Shown in pieces: positions 1 through 6,031 of a stretch of DNA of 7,954 bases; the first letter of the stretch is position 1; each line of letters starts with the position of its first letter. The position numbers and the translations under genes were made by a program. The notes under the pieces are model-generated. The model did no database searches. It had not been told where the DNA came from and saw only the letters and a list, made by a program, of their open reading frames with translations. The DNA is from an uncultured Bergeyella sp. (GTDB lineage: Bacteria > Bacteroidota > Bacteroidia > Flavobacteriales > Weeksellaceae), in assembly GCA_916710115.1 (NCBI GenBank), contig CAKAOY010000052.1:1-7954 (forward strand). Direction: 5' to 3'.

Positions 1-337
1 AGATTACTTTTCCTGTGACAGGGTAGCGGCAGATATGGACATTCAGCGGCGACATAAAAATAGATATTTGTAGAGCTTTGCTATTCAGAAACTCAGGTTC
101 TTCTACTTCTTTTATCATTACAACCTTTCCATCAACAGGGGCCACGATATTCTCTCTATGTTCCAAAATAGTTCTCTTCGGTACTCGAAAAAACCATAAG
201 ATTAAACAATAAATTACGAAAAACGGAACAGAAATTAAAAGTCCCCAATTACCTAAGTATGATGAGGCTAATACTATAACTGCCAATACGATTGATGCTA
301 TTGAAATCGTCTCTTTTCCTTCTCTGTGAAGTGTCAT
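1..337 (-). CDS. psd: Phosphatidylserine decarboxylase, N-terminal part (cut by window edge)
   Basis: Psd decarboxylates phosphatidylserine to phosphatidylethanolamine at the inner membrane, using a pyruvoyl group formed by self-cleavage. The visible 112 residues begin at the ATG at 337-335. A short MTLHREGKE head is followed by two hydrophobic stretches (about residues 12-28 and 31-50). APVDGKVV (66-73) and ISIFMSPLNVH (91-101), continuing to CRYPVTGKV, are the conserved core of the short (about 220-residue) Psd type found in Bacteroidota. D69 and H101 fall where the family has the Asp and His of its self-cleavage triad. The Ser of the LGST-type cleavage site should lie beyond the left edge, so cleavage cannot be checked here. 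The gene starts 28 bases after the cdsA stop on the same strand and is probably co-transcribed with it. The identification is firm; completeness is unknown. Confidence 0.9.
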   Translation of the reverse strand, partial: MTLHREGKETISIASIVLAVIVLASSYLGNWGLLISVPFFVIYCLILWFFRVPKRTILEHRENIVAPVDGKVVMIKEVEEPEFLNSKALQISIFMSPLNVHICRYPVTGKVI

Positions 338-365
338 ATTTATTATCTTTTTTAATTATAAAATA

Positions 366-1217
366 TTAATAAAGCCATTTATCTATAATGAAATAAATGT
401 AAATAACTGGAGCACAAAGTATAAAACTATCTAATCTATCCAAGATACCACCATGCCCAGGTATGATGTTTCCGCTGTCTTTCACATTAAAATTTCTTTT
501 GAGCTGGCTCTCTACTAAATCTCCCAGCGGAGCAAAAGTCGCTACTAAAACTCCTACGATAATCCAATTCCCTCGTAGGTATCCGAAGCGAGATTCTATA
601 AAACAACATAAAACAAGTGTGAGAATTACTCCTCCGATGAAGCCTTCCCAAGTTTTTTTAGGAGAAATAGTTGGAGCCATTTTATGTTTTCCAAATAATC
701 TGCCAGAACAATAGGCAAAAGTATCACTACTCCAAATGAGAATGAATAAAAACATGGCTTCATTACTGAATATATTTCTATCTATATTTGGCAAAGATAG
801 AGCATATCCCATACCAAATATGCTATAAACCAGTGAGAAAATTAATTTACCATTATTTTTAGAAAGTTCATATTTAAACCGAAAAAGAGTAATAATAGCC
901 AATGCAATAAGAGTAAGCCCTAAAATTTCAGAAAGATTAAAATTAAAATGAAAACCTCCATTAAAATATTTTACTGAAAATTTATACCAAATAGTACAAG
1001 CAAGAGGTAGCACGGCATATTTTTCCCACGAATTGTCAAATTTCATTATACGAACACACTCCCATAATCCTATGAAAGAAAAGAAAGTAATCATTCCATA
1101 GTAAAGATATTTCTGAGGTATAGAAAATATTCTAGAACCAACCGCATTAGTGCAAAAAATAACTATCAAGCAATATATACTGCCGAAAATTAATCGTTGA
1201 AAAAAACTCTTATCCAT
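366..1217 (-). CDS. cdsA: Phosphatidate cytidylyltransferase (CDP-diglyceride synthase)
   Basis: This integral membrane enzyme makes CDP-diacylglycerol from phosphatidate and CTP, the precursor of all the major phospholipids. I place the start at the ATG at 1217-1215 (283 residues). It shares one base with the stop of the preceding gene in a TGATG overlap. A TTG one codon earlier (1220-1218) is possible but less likely. In numbering from the TTG, SDTFAY (165-170) and the SPKKTWEG region (186-193) are present. The full family signature spans 238-264, with S238, K241-R242, K247-D248, H256-G257-G258, D261-R262 and D264 all in place. About seven or eight hydrophobic segments fit the polytopic fold. 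The length is normal. It sits between the LUD-family gene and psd, with CdsA and Psd acting in the same phospholipid pathway (the PssA step between them is not in the window). Confidence 0.96.
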   Translation of the reverse strand: MDKSFFQRLIFGSIYCLIVIFCTNAVGSRIFSIPQKYLYYGMITFFSFIGLWECVRIMKFDNSWEKYAVLPLACTIWYKFSVKYFNGGFHFNFNLSEILGLTLIALAIITLFRFKYELSKNNGKLIFSLVYSIFGMGYALSLPNIDRNIFSNEAMFLFILIWSSDTFAYCSGRLFGKHKMAPTISPKKTWEGFIGGVILTLVLCCFIESRFGYLRGNWIIVGVLVATFAPLGDLVESQLKRNFNVKDSGNIIPGHGGILDRLDSFILCAPVIYIYFIIDKWLY

Positions 1218-1792
1218 CAATCTTCTAATAAAAGTAAGAAATATTTATTTTTATCATCATTTTTAGAGACAAGATGGTCTGCTCCCCCAATAGAAGTTAT
1301 ATTTTTCCGCACCTTTCCATTTCTCTTAAATCTCTGCATAGCATCTTCCAAGGTGGGGATAATCTGAGAAACATGAGCCATTATAATTCTGATTTTTGGG
1401 AGTGCCCCAGATTGATAATACGAAATATTGTTTTCCGTTAATACAAAATTTCCATTATTGGCTGCTAAATATTCGCAAGTGATGAATGAAGCATCTATAT
1501 CAGGTGTGATTTTTCTTATAGAAGGAATCTCAATAATATCCAAAAACTTTTTTAAATCTTCATCAAAGCATAAAACTTTCTTGATTTTTTCCGTTTTTAT
1601 AATTTTATTTAGGGTGATGAGCGCCTCCTTTTCGTCTCTACAATAGTTGAAATATCCGCCTCCATTACTAAAATTACGGACGAATTTTTCATCAATATGT
1701 TCATTTTTATGCTCTATTATCACATCTGATACTTCCTCATTCTCATCAGAAAAAGGAAAAAAAGACTTGATAATGTTTTTAAAAATGCTCAA
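1217..1792 (-). CDS. LUD-domain (LutC/YkgG-like) protein, degenerate family motifs
   Basis: This 191-residue soluble protein resembles the LUD family, whose best-known members (LutC, LutB) belong to lactate-utilisation complexes. Family-like stretches are the FVRNFSNGGGYFNYC region (37-51), ASFITCEYLAANNGNFVL (101-118), where typical members read closer to IAETGTIVL, and LPKIRIIMAHVSQIIPTLEDA (131-151). The C-terminal GPSxTADIE and GxHGP motifs of canonical LutC are absent; the end reads ITSIGGADHL and then FLLLLED. There are no lut neighbours. Instead it overlaps cdsA by one base, so a role tied to lactate is doubtful. The start is TTG at 1792-1790: an in-frame TAA lies three codons upstream and the next in-frame ATG falls deep inside the domain (M138). 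The N-terminus MSIFKNIIKSFF fits the family. Function is unknown; fold assignment is moderately sure. Confidence 0.75.
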   Translation of the reverse strand: MSIFKNIIKSFFPFSDENEEVSDVIIEHKNEHIDEKFVRNFSNGGGYFNYCRDEKEALITLNKIIKTEKIKKVLCFDEDLKKFLDIIEIPSIRKITPDIDASFITCEYLAANNGNFVLTENNISYYQSGALPKIRIIMAHVSQIIPTLEDAMQRFKRNGKVRKNITSIGGADHLVSKNDDKNKYFLLLLED

Positions 1793-1820
1793 AATGAATT
1801 ATTTTAAATGTAAATTTTTA

Positions 1821-1828
1821 CAAAAGTA
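1821..1828 (-). promoter_or_regulatory. Putative Bacteroidota -7 box for the LUD-cdsA-psd unit
   Basis: The minus strand reads TACTTTTG, an exact match to the Bacteroidota sigma-ABfr -7 consensus TAnnTTTG. It ends 28 bases before the TTG start, giving a leader of about 20-25 bases. The -33 region is weak: TTTC lies 16 bases upstream rather than the usual TTG or TTTG. This box, together with the terminator upstream, suggests that LUD-cdsA-psd is an independent transcription unit. Confidence 0.45.
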
Positions 1829-1911
1829 ATAAAAATATTAATATGAAAGACATTTTATTGATAAAAATCATTATATAAATTAATATTTTGTATCGGAAGA
1901 AGTTTTAATTA

Positions 1912-1957
1912 TAATAAAAATAATCGCTAGGAAAGTCCCTAACGATTATTTTTATTA
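1912..1957 (-). terminator. Intrinsic terminator of rplY
   Basis: A 20-base arm (1912-1931) and its complement (1938-1957) flank a 6-base loop (1932-1937). In the minus-strand transcript every position pairs, with one U-G wobble (1942/1927), and the descending arm ends in a U-rich AUUUUUAUUA tract. In the plus-strand transcript the same position is a C-A mismatch. The structure therefore fits minus-strand termination 42 bases after the rplY stop. Confidence 0.85.
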
Positions 1958-1998
1958 ATATCAGATTAACTGTTTTTTACACTTCTTAATGGATATGA

Positions 1999-2586
1999 TT
2001 ATTCATCATCATCACCAGCTGCTGATGCACCGTTTTTCATTGCATTTCTAGACATCTTCACAGCGGCAATTACTGCATTGTCTGGGTGCATAAATGTGTA
2101 AGCATCGTTCTTAATATCTCCGATATATAGTTTGTTACCAATTCTGAGTGGAGTAACATCTACTACTATCTCATCTGGAAGATTTGCAGGAACAGCTTTT
2201 ACTTTCAATTTTCTGAAAGATTGGCGAAGAACACCACCTGCTACAACACCTTTTGCTCTACCAGTGATTTTTACAGGAACTTCCATAATAACTGGTTTGT
2301 CAGCAGAAAGTTGATAGAAATCTGCGTGGAGAATTCTGTCTGTAATTGGGTGGAATTGAATATCTTGAAGAACAGCTTGGATAGTTTCTCCGTTGATAAC
2401 AAGTTCCACAGTGTGTGCGTCTGGGGTATAAACCAAATTTTTGAAAGATTTCTCAGTAGCAGAGAAATTAATTGGTTCTTTTCCACCATAAACAACACAA
2501 GGAACTAACTCAGCATCGCGTAAAGCTTTTGTAGATTTTTTACCTACGCTTTCTCTTTTTGAACCTTGAATTGTAATTGATTTCAT
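1999..2586 (-). CDS. rplY: 50S ribosomal protein L25 (CTC/TL5 general stress form)
   Basis: L25 binds 5S rRNA in the central protuberance of the large subunit. At 195 residues this is the long two-domain CTC/TL5 form, not the short E. coli type. The N-terminal 5S-binding domain (about 3-92) carries RESVGKKSTKALRD (11-24), VPCVVYGG (28-35) and QDIQFHPITDRILHADF (74-90). The TL5 beta domain (about 97-178) carries GVVAGGVLRQSFRKLKV (113-129) and the LPDEIVVDVTPLRIGN stretch (136-151). A short acidic tail, GDDDE, ends the protein, as in many Bacteroidota homologues. The start is ATG at 2586. It lies 119 bases downstream of prs on the same strand, a neighbourhood common in this phylum. It has its own promoter-like box upstream and a strong terminator downstream. 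Confidence 0.96.
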   Translation of the reverse strand: MKSITIQGSKRESVGKKSTKALRDAELVPCVVYGGKEPINFSATEKSFKNLVYTPDAHTVELVINGETIQAVLQDIQFHPITDRILHADFYQLSADKPVIMEVPVKITGRAKGVVAGGVLRQSFRKLKVKAVPANLPDEIVVDVTPLRIGNKLYIGDIKNDAYTFMHPDNAVIAAVKMSRNAMKNGASAAGDDDE

Positions 2587-2621
2587 TTGATAAAAAATAT
2601 TTTTGTTAAATTTTAGAAATG

Positions 2622-2629
2622 CAAAGATA
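2622..2629 (-). promoter_or_regulatory. Putative Bacteroidota -7 box upstream of rplY
   Basis: The minus strand reads TATCTTTG followed by C, the most typical form of the TAnnTTTG -7 element. It lies in the prs-rplY gap, 35 bases before the rplY ATG, giving a leader of about 30 bases. No clear TTG is seen at the -33 position in this AT-rich stretch. I see no convincing terminator after prs, so rplY may be read both from prs and from this box. Confidence 0.5.
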
Positions 2630-2705
2630 CTAAATTAATTTTAAATATAGGTTTTAAAACTAAAATTATTTTGTTTTCATTTATAAAATATTGTATATAA
2701 ATATA

Positions 2706-3644
2706 TTATATAATAAATTTGTTACTGATTGATTGGTGAGAATGCACTGATTTCATTACATCGGCAAAGAGTGGCGCACATGAAAGGACTTTAATTTTGG
2801 ATGTTTTGTCCAATTTCACAGGGATAGAGTCTGTTACTATTACTTCTTCCAAGGCAGAATTTTCTATATTTTCGTAGGCTTTCCCAGAGAAAACACCATG
2901 TGTGGCAATAGCTCTTACGGATTTTGCACCATTTTTTACAAGGATATCTGCTGCTTTGCAGAGTGTTCCTGCTGTGTCAATCATATCATCGATGAGGATG
3001 ACATTTCTGTCTTTCACATCACCAATAAGGAACATGTCTTCTATTACATTGGCTTTTTTACGCTCTTTGTAGGCGATTACAACTTCAGCACCGAGGTGGC
3101 TTGCATAGTTTCTTGCTCTTTTTGCTCCACCCATATCGGGAGATGCAATGGTGAGATTTTCAATATTCAATTCTCTAATATAATCAATGAAAATCGTGGA
3201 AGCATACAGGTGATCTACTGGTATTTCAAAAAAACCTTGGATTTGGTCGGCATGCAAATCCATCGTCATCACTCTTGTAGAGCCTGCTGCTGTTAGGAGG
3301 TTAGCCACTAACTTGGCACCGATTGGGGCTCTTGGTTTGTCTTTTCTGTCTTGTCTTGCCAGACCGTAGTATGGAATCACTACCGTGATGTTCTTAGCAG
3401 ATGCTCTTTTTGCAGCGTCTATCATCAGTAGGAGTTCTAGCAGATTATCCGCAGGTGGGAATGTAGAACCGATGATAAATACTCGTCCGCCTCGTACGCT
3501 TTGGTCTAAAACGGGTTCAAATTCTCCATCGCTGAATTGCTGGAAATTGATTTTCCCGAGTTCTTGTCCATAATGTTTAGCAATTTTTTCTGCTAAATCT
3601 TTGCTTGTTTGTGTAGAGAATAAATAGGTTGCTTGTTCAGCCAT
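2706..3644 (-). CDS. prs: Ribose-phosphate pyrophosphokinase (PRPP synthetase)
   Basis: This cytosolic enzyme transfers pyrophosphate from ATP to ribose 5-phosphate, giving PRPP for purine, pyrimidine, histidine, tryptophan and NAD synthesis. The 312-residue length is normal for the class I enzyme. FSDGE (37-41) belongs to the ATP site. PYYGLARQDRK (91-101) is the flexible loop region. MDLHADQIQGFF (128-139), with H131, is a metal/ATP-site motif. SPDMGGAKRA (168-177) holds the pyrophosphate-binding segment, and the PRPP-binding motif reads IDDMIDTAGT (218-227). All key motifs look intact. The start is the ATG at 3644, preceded by an A-rich stretch and no Shine-Dalgarno sequence. The gene is divergent from the lipoprotein gene and is followed by rplY on the same strand. 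Confidence 0.97.
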   Translation of the reverse strand: MAEQATYLFSTQTSKDLAEKIAKHYGQELGKINFQQFSDGEFEPVLDQSVRGGRVFIIGSTFPPADNLLELLLMIDAAKRASAKNITVVIPYYGLARQDRKDKPRAPIGAKLVANLLTAAGSTRVMTMDLHADQIQGFFEIPVDHLYASTIFIDYIRELNIENLTIASPDMGGAKRARNYASHLGAEVVIAYKERKKANVIEDMFLIGDVKDRNVILIDDMIDTAGTLCKAADILVKNGAKSVRAIATHGVFSGKAYENIENSALEEVIVTDSIPVKLDKTSKIKVLSCAPLFADVMKSVHSHQSISNKFII

Positions 3645-3666
3645 TGTTAGTTTTATTAAGTGATTG

Positions 3667-3674
3667 CAAATTTA
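3667..3674 (-). promoter_or_regulatory. Putative Bacteroidota -7 box upstream of prs
   Basis: The minus strand reads TAAATTTG, an exact TAnnTTTG match ending 22 bases before the prs ATG, so the leader would be about 15-18 bases. Upstream there is TTTC 16 bases away instead of a clean TTG. The same weak spacing is seen at the LUD-cdsA promoter. Confidence 0.45.
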
Positions 3675-3866
3675 AGAAAACTTGGTAAATGAAAGAATAT
3701 TTCGTTTAAAAAATTGATGGAATTTTAATTTTTTATAAAATCAATAATATTCTGTAGATTGTTTTATGAATATTTAATATAATCTCGTTTGAGATAATGA
3801 GTTGATAATGAATATTTTCTTAATAATAATATTTATGGATAATAGTTCTAATAGAAGTTGATTTAA
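3675..3866. other. AT-rich divergent intergenic region with short direct repeats
   Basis: No gene is seen between the prs promoter box and the lipoprotein promoter. The stretch is strongly AT-rich. It contains GATAATGA twice (3793-3800 and 3804-3811, an 11-base period) with a partial GATAAT at 3838-3843, and ATGAATATTT twice (3766-3775 and 3808-3817). A small ATCTC/GAGAT hairpin lies at 3782-3795. These could be regulator sites, but base composition alone could produce such repeats. Confidence 0.3.
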
Positions 3867-3897
3867 TTGTTCTTCTGATAGAGATTTTTTATCTTCG
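3867..3897 (+). promoter_or_regulatory. Putative promoter of the lipoprotein/haem-protein unit
   Basis: TTG at 3867-3869 and TATCTTCG at 3890-3897 are 20 bases apart, close to the Bacteroidota -33/-7 arrangement; the -7 box has one mismatch to TAnnTTTG. This is the best two-part promoter in the window. The box ends only 12 bases before the ATG, and an uninterrupted run of nine A (3899-3907) covers the expected transcription start, so the leader would be very short. Confidence 0.55.
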
Positions 3898-3909
3898 CAA
3901 AAAAAAATA

Positions 3910-5526
3910 ATGAGAAAATCACTTTTTTTGTGGCTACTCTGTTTGTTGCTAGCATCTTGTGCAAGGGTTGGCTCGCCCGTAGGAGGGGGGAAAGATACGA
4001 TTGCCCCTCGACTAATGAGCTATAATATTGATACTACGCGAGTAAATGTATCTACTAAACTCAAAAAATTACGACTAGATTTCTCTGAGTATATCGTGTT
4101 GAAAGATATTCAGAAAAATTTGATGATTTCTCCGTCAATTAGATATAAAAAAATAACTCCTACGACGCTCCCAAATAAGTATTTGGAAATAGAGTGGGAC
4201 GAAGATTTGAAGGAAAATACAACATATAATTTTAATTTTGGAAATGCAATAGCCGATAATAATGAGGGGAATGTATTGCCGTATTTTAATTTTGTATTTT
4301 CTACGGGGGATAAGTTAGATAGTTTGAATATCAGTGGGATAGAAAAGAGTGGATATGTTTTCACGAAGGATAAAAATGATCCAAAAAGAAATTTTGTAGT
4401 GGGGCTATACCAAGTAAAAGATACGATGGATTACGGTAAAAAACCTTATTACATCACTAAGGCTGATGAAGATGGGTATTTTGAACTGAATAATTTGGCT
4501 AAAGGAAAATATAGATTGATAGCTTTTGATGATGCTGACCAAAATTTGGTGCCTACAGCAGGGAAGGAGGAGATATTTTTTCAAGAGAAGGATTTGGATT
4601 TATATCAGAATATTTCAAATATGGAAATCCGAACGCTTCCCTCAAAAAATGCAGTAAAATTTGTAGAATATAAGGAATTACCAAGTGGTTTTTTGTTGAA
4701 ATTTGAGGGGAATCCAGAGCGAGTGGATATTCAATCGGAGATAGAAATCTTGAAGGACTATAAGGTAGAGCATCGTAAGTTTTCGGATTCTGCATTTGTG
4801 TGGTTTGATACAAAAAAACTTAATTTATCGGATAAAAATAGCAATGTTGGATTAAAATTTTCTTATCGTGCTGATGGATTGAAAGGTGTTATTTCGCCAT
4901 TTTATAAGGCAAGTTCCGAGAAGGAGTTTAGTATTTCTAATTCGATAGGTACATCGATTCCGCCAATTAATAAATTAGTATTGGAAGCAAATAAAGTCAT
5001 TACTGAAATTCGTCCTGAGAAATGGATTTTGAAAGAGGATAGTGCGGTAGTTCGAGATTTTAAGGCGAAAATTTCGGAGGATAATTCAAGGAAAATTAAG
5101 ATAGAAAGTAAGTTTGTGAACGGCAAAAAGTATGAGCTAATAATTCCTCAAGGAACAATGAATACATATTATGAGACTTTGTCGAAGACATATCAGTTTA
5201 ACTTTGATGTGGAAAAACCAGAGAATTTTGGGAGTGTGGAATTTCGCTTGAAGGAAAAACCGAAGAATACATTTTGGCTACAATTATTAAACACCCAAAA
5301 TGATGTGAAGTATTCACAAAGGGTAGATTCTCAGAATGTTAAGTTTGAAGCTCTTCCTCCTGCAAAATATACAGCTAGAATATTGGTAGATGATAATGGA
5401 AATGGTATTTGGGATGCTATGGATTTTAAAAATTTTAAACCAGCAGAGGATGTATTCATATACAATAAAATTCTCGAAATCCGTCCTCTATGGGAGAATA
5501 TTATTGATGATTGGGAACTGAAATAG
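3910..5526 (+). CDS. Ig-like domain-containing lipoprotein
   Basis: This is a predicted lipoprotein of 538 residues. The N-terminus MRKSLFLWLLCLLLASC is a signal peptide with lipobox LASC; C17 would be lipidated. The next residues, ARVGSP, lack the acidic cluster of known Bacteroidota surface-export signals, so a periplasm-facing outer-membrane location is more likely (inference). Residues about 32-132 resemble the SbsA-type bacterial Ig domain, starting at the DTIAPRL segment and ending at NFVFSTG. Residues about 139-225 resemble a small carboxypeptidase-regulatory/CnaB-like beta domain, with DEDGYFELNNLAKGKYRLIAF (186-206). A similar unit recurs near the end, with PPAKYTARILVDDNGNGIWD (483-502); its Asp/Asn loop could bind calcium. 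No catalytic motif is visible, so the role is probably structural or binding. The stop lies ten bases before the haem-protein gene, so the two are probably co-transcribed. Specific function is unknown. Confidence 0.85.
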   Translation: MRKSLFLWLLCLLLASCARVGSPVGGGKDTIAPRLMSYNIDTTRVNVSTKLKKLRLDFSEYIVLKDIQKNLMISPSIRYKKITPTTLPNKYLEIEWDEDLKENTTYNFNFGNAIADNNEGNVLPYFNFVFSTGDKLDSLNISGIEKSGYVFTKDKNDPKRNFVVGLYQVKDTMDYGKKPYYITKADEDGYFELNNLAKGKYRLIAFDDADQNLVPTAGKEEIFFQEKDLDLYQNISNMEIRTLPSKNAVKFVEYKELPSGFLLKFEGNPERVDIQSEIEILKDYKVEHRKFSDSAFVWFDTKKLNLSDKNSNVGLKFSYRADGLKGVISPFYKASSEKEFSISNSIGTSIPPINKLVLEANKVITEIRPEKWILKEDSAVVRDFKAKISEDNSRKIKIESKFVNGKKYELIIPQGTMNTYYETLSKTYQFNFDVEKPENFGSVEFRLKEKPKNTFWLQLLNTQNDVKYSQRVDSQNVKFEALPPAKYTARILVDDNGNGIWDAMDFKNFKPAEDVFIYNKILEIRPLWENIIDDWELK

Positions 5527-5536
5527 AAACGAAAAA

Positions 5537-5992
5537 ATGAAAAAGATAATGATATATATAGCCTATGTTGGGGTGATATTTGGGGTGATACAATTAATCC
5601 CTGTGGATAGAAAAAATCCATCTGTAAAGATGTCGGAAAACTTTGTAGATATCTATAAAACGCCACAGAATATTAAAAATATCCTACAAAGGGCGTGTTA
5701 TGATTGTCATTCTAATGAGACTATTTATCCACGATATTCATACATAGCACCTATTTCTTGGTCTATCAAAAACCATATTAATGAAGGGAGAGAGCATATG
5801 AATCTTTCAATATGGGAAACTTACAATAAGGATTTACAGCTGTCTATGTTAGAGAACTCTATTGCCGATTTGGAGCAAGAAAGGATGCCACTAAGAGGTT
5901 ATATCGCCCAACATCCTAAGGCGAAACTAACTAAGCAAGAAACAACACAATTGATTGATTACTTGAAAGAAATAGAAAATACAATAAAATAA
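5537..5992 (+). CDS. Membrane-anchored haem-binding (CxxCH) protein
   Basis: This 151-residue protein matches the Bacteroidota haem-binding domain family (Haem_bd type). One N-terminal hydrophobic segment (about 4-21, after MKKIM) would anchor it in the inner membrane with the rest in the periplasm. CYDCH at 54-58 is a c-type haem attachment motif, with C54 and C57 for the thioether bonds and H58 as an axial ligand. M117 in ERMPLRGY is a candidate second ligand, and HPKAKLTKQE (126-135) is typical of the family end. Length is normal. The ATG at 5537 follows the lipoprotein stop by ten bases. It might act in electron transfer or redox sensing, but no partner oxidase or reductase is in the window and the family lacks a well-defined role. 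A hairpin terminator follows at once. Confidence 0.87.
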   Translation: MKKIMIYIAYVGVIFGVIQLIPVDRKNPSVKMSENFVDIYKTPQNIKNILQRACYDCHSNETIYPRYSYIAPISWSIKNHINEGREHMNLSIWETYNKDLQLSMLENSIADLEQERMPLRGYIAQHPKAKLTKQETTQLIDYLKEIENTIK

Positions 5993-6024
5993 AAAAAGAG
6001 ACATCATATTTGGTGTCTCTTTTT
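5993..6024 (+). terminator. Intrinsic terminator between converging genes, probably bidirectional
   Basis: A 14-bp stem (5993-6006 with 6011-6024) closes a TATT loop. In the plus-strand transcript all positions pair, including one U-G wobble (6004/6013), and the stem ends in a run of U. In the minus-strand transcript the same position is an A-C mismatch, yet the following U tract is longer (seven U, then AUUUUAU). The hairpin begins right after the haem-protein stop and lies 7 bases beyond the carbonic anhydrase stop, so it can serve both. Confidence 0.85.
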
Positions 6025-6031
6025 GTTATGC

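Noticed and set aside
463..714. Plus-strand 83-codon open frame
   Set aside because: It is antisense to the conserved C-terminal half of cdsA, including its signature, and shows no recognisable domain.
2271..2498. Minus-strand 75-codon open frame
   Set aside because: It is an alternative frame inside rplY, whose protein is well conserved through this stretch.
2898..3296. Plus-strand 132-codon open frame rich in Cys
   Set aside because: It lies wholly antisense to prs, whose motifs are intact. The Cys and aromatic residues are a by-product of the complementary frame, and there is no promoter-like box.
3782..3795. ATCTC-GTTT-GAGAT hairpin in the divergent region
   Set aside because: The stem is only five base pairs, with no U tract and no suitable position after a gene, so it is not supported as a terminator or regulator.
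3985..3990. Run of six G just after the lipobox codons, considered as a phase-variable tract
   Set aside because: Six bases is short for slippage-based switching, and the encoded VGGGKD region matches the glycine-rich start usual for this lipoprotein family.
4110..5126. Several minus-strand open frames of 74-86 codons
   Set aside because: They are antisense to the lipoprotein gene, have no family resemblance and fall within a continuous conserved plus-strand frame.
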